This document shows, one piece after another, positions 18,401 to 20,380 of a stretch of 20,380 nt of DNA. Where the stretch lies: NCBI GenBank assembly GCA_003427395.1, contig BFEA01000072.1, positions 2,405,315 through 2,425,694 of the forward strand, read 5' to 3'. The notes under the pieces were generated by a model, which did not search any database, was not told where the DNA came from, and worked only from the letters and a program-made list of their open reading frames with translations. Numbering within the stretch: position 1 is the stretch's first letter; each line of letters starts with the position of its first letter. The translations under genes and the position numbers were made by a program. Source of the DNA: Chara braunii. Taxonomy: Eukaryota; Streptophyta; Charophyceae; Charales; Characeae.

Positions 18401-19860
18401 CGTCAAAGGAATCATAATGCTCAGTCATGTGTACTCAGTTGATCTGCTATCATGGCGACGCTTCATGCGTTACCCACATTCGCGCACCCTCTCATGGGTT
18501 TCGGGGTTGCGTACGACACTCAGGTGTCGAAAGCAAAATATCGTGAAGAGTTCTTCCTTCACGATATTGCACGGCTGAAGGATAAGTCGTGCGACCTTTG
18601 TGGCACCCCTGTCTTTTAGGCAGTGGGTGACCATACGCAAGAGGCGTAGGCCCAAATCAAGGGGAAAACCCTTTTGTGTTGGACTAGAGCTTGGGATGTC
18701 CTGGACAAGGACCTCGAATTCCAGGCTCAGGACCAACGTCCGACTAATAATTTAAAAAGCAAAACCCCTTTGAGATGGGATTTGCTCGTCCCTCCCGTGA
18801 GGGAAGAAACATAAGAGTAGTCACGGGTTGGAGAGCAATTCTCCATACCCACACTAAGTCTTGGTTCAATCAAAGGTCGAGCGCTAAACCTTGCGCTCGG
18901 CTTCTCCTGCCTGCTCGCTAGATGCGCGCGGCAAGAGAAAAATAAGAAAAAGAAAAGGACGAGTCTCGGGGGAAATCAGGGAGAGTCATTCTCACAGTCA
19001 TCGTTGAACCTTGTCACTCACACCCTGCACTGATTCATCCATATCACTCTCAAATCTGGAAGCGAGTCCTCGCTCTCATACATACCTGCACACACATGGA
19101 ATCCAATGAAAATCCACATGTAGATGCCACAAAACGTGGTCAATTCCTTTGCTCCCAGGTTCATATCCCACACGCCCCTTTTCGACCCCCACTCAACAAA
19201 GGCATATCCGCCCGTCCTGATTCAAACAGCTTTTGCATGGTCATTCAAGAAAGGTTCCAAGGATAGATTTTATTTCACACGGAAATGTCTTTCGCCTACA
19301 GGGTCACAGACATCTGGACGCAGGTATCATGGTGGGTAGGAGTTGAGTCGCAAACCGACCTACTATCAATTTGATAGCAGAAGTTGATGAAGCTCAAGAC
19401 TTCGAAGAACACTCGCAGGTAGCAATGACCTGCGTCTCAAAGATCAAGATGGACATCGCCTATCGAGTTAACGGAGTTCAACTCCGTATCGCACTCTAAG
19501 GCTCTAAGCTACTTAGCAGCAGTGTCCGGTAACGATGTGAAAATCCCGAAAACGGCAGCACTTCCTTTAGGGAAGTCTGCTCACAGAATATTTACTATAC
19601 CAAAATTAAAAAGGAAACTCGAGACTCATAAAATATCTGAAAATAAATTAACTCTTTGGTTTCAGTAAAAATTTCGGCAACACTTCCTTTAGAAGGGAAG
19701 GCTCACAAAATTCTTACTAATACCAAAGACTAAACTATATCCTATCCTGACTGAAATCTCTGAAGCTTGATGAACTTTGAGTTTTTAGCAGAAATTTTGG
19801 CAGCATCTCACCTAAGGAAAAGAGTCTCCCAAAACTTCTATTAACTCGGAGGCTAGCAAA
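18400..19860 (+). repeat. Family A repeat, copy 3
   Basis: Matches the reverse complement of copy 2 through the same ordered landmarks: CGACACT/GGTGTCG (18514-18529), 12-bp arms AATATCGTGAAG/CTTCACGATATT (18537-18568), TTGCACGGCTGAAGGA then GTCGTGCGACC (18568-18597), GTCCTGGACAAGGACCT (about 18699), GAGTTGAGTCG then ACCGACC (about 19340-19360), CTATC/GATAG (19363-19377) and CGCAGGT/ACCTGCG (19414-19434). ACGGAGT/ACTCCGT (19471-19487) is a further strong hairpin. The GGCAGCACTTCC-type motif then recurs at 19554, 19676 and 19799. No credible coding frame. Confidence 0.7.
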
Positions 19861-20242
19861 TGCCCTACCAAAATAGTCATGCATGAAAAGACAAATATGA
19901 AAACAAGAATGAACATGTACCTACCTATCGCTCAAGCATAAGGCGAGCACTAATAGACTACCCTACTATGCAGAAAACAGACAGAGCCTGAACAAACGAC
20001 AAGTCTTTGCCAACCAGCATGTCATTGTTACAACGCATTCAACCAAACAATGGTTCGTTCATCCAAAGTTTTCATCTTTCCCTTGTTCCGATCACAAAAA
20101 TATTAGTCTTGTATCTTACTTAGTTGATTAACTTTCCAAATTGTTCTCAGTCAAAACCCAAGCAATCACTAACACACTAGCCTCGACTATCCTCACAAAG
20201 AGAATACTCAGACCTTTGTCAACAAGCAAAACCGACTTACTC
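19861..20242. other. Non-coding stretch between family A copy 3 and the 66-bp repeat
   Basis: No coding motif. It may be the distal part of family A copy 3; a phrase near 20035-20052 (CATTCAACCAAACAATGG) faintly resembles the minus-strand loop of the 2221-2939 array, but the match is short. Confidence 0.35.
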
Positions 20243-20380
20243 AGCAAGGCGACCGGATCAGTCTGGCGGACCTCATTTCCAGTCTCAGTTCAATGTCTTA
20301 GGCAAAACAGCAAGGCGACCGGATCAGTCTCGAGGACCTCATTTCCAGCCCCAGTTCAATGTCTTAGGCAAAACAGCAAG
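20243..20380. repeat. 66-bp tandem repeat, cut by the window edge
   Basis: The unit AGCAAGGCGACCGGATCAGT and onwards starts at 20243 and 20309, and a third begins at 20375, giving an exact 66-bp period. The two full units differ at only a few positions (TGGCGG/CGAGG region and TCTC/CCCC). Confidence 0.95.

Noticed and set aside
18568-18597. tRNA or other known RNA gene from the paired GCACG/CGTGC segment
   Set aside because: No cloverleaf, no A or B box and no anticodon arm can be drawn; it is one hairpin in the family A series.

Overview
The window reads as repeat-dense nuclear DNA of a green plant or streptophyte alga. The evidence is a Ty3/gypsy retrotransposon with a chromodomain, a second LTR element whose primer-binding site resembles the complement of a plant-type tRNA-Asp 3' end, long GA and TA microsatellites, and no intact gene. 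I cannot name the species. No protein-coding gene here looks functional; every recognisable coding segment is a retrotransposon relic with frameshifts and stops.

Layout, left to right. 1-560 is a degenerate minisatellite carrying GA tracts. About 970-1690 (+), 3250-4905 (-) and 18400-19860 (+) are three copies of one non-coding repeat family, called family A here; copies 1 and 2 face each other. Between them lie a gene-like stretch with intron-like signals (1725-2222) and an array of eight related stem-loops (2221-2939). Copies 2 and 3 also carry a motif repeated about every 122 bp. 5171-5345 is a foldback hairpin with about 80-bp arms.

From about 12184 down to 6120, on the minus strand, is a decayed Ty3/gypsy chromovirus in the order gag, protease, reverse transcriptase, RNase H, integrase, chromodomain. 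A 5.6-kb LTR element (12185-17772, + strand) lies next to it, apparently inserted just upstream of gag. Its two LTRs are about 1.1 kb, the target duplication is AGCGG, and it has no recognisable coding capacity, so it is probably non-autonomous. Beyond it is a diverged, inverted fragment of the same LTR family (17842-18080), then family A copy 3. The window ends inside a 66-bp tandem repeat.

The most interesting signal is structural. The stem-loop array, the family A copies and the LTR 3' region all contain hairpins in which loops are conserved while stem bases change in matching pairs between copies. This is what a maintained RNA structure, or a maintained DNA palindrome, would leave. The comparison was done by eye on few copies and needs a covariance search.
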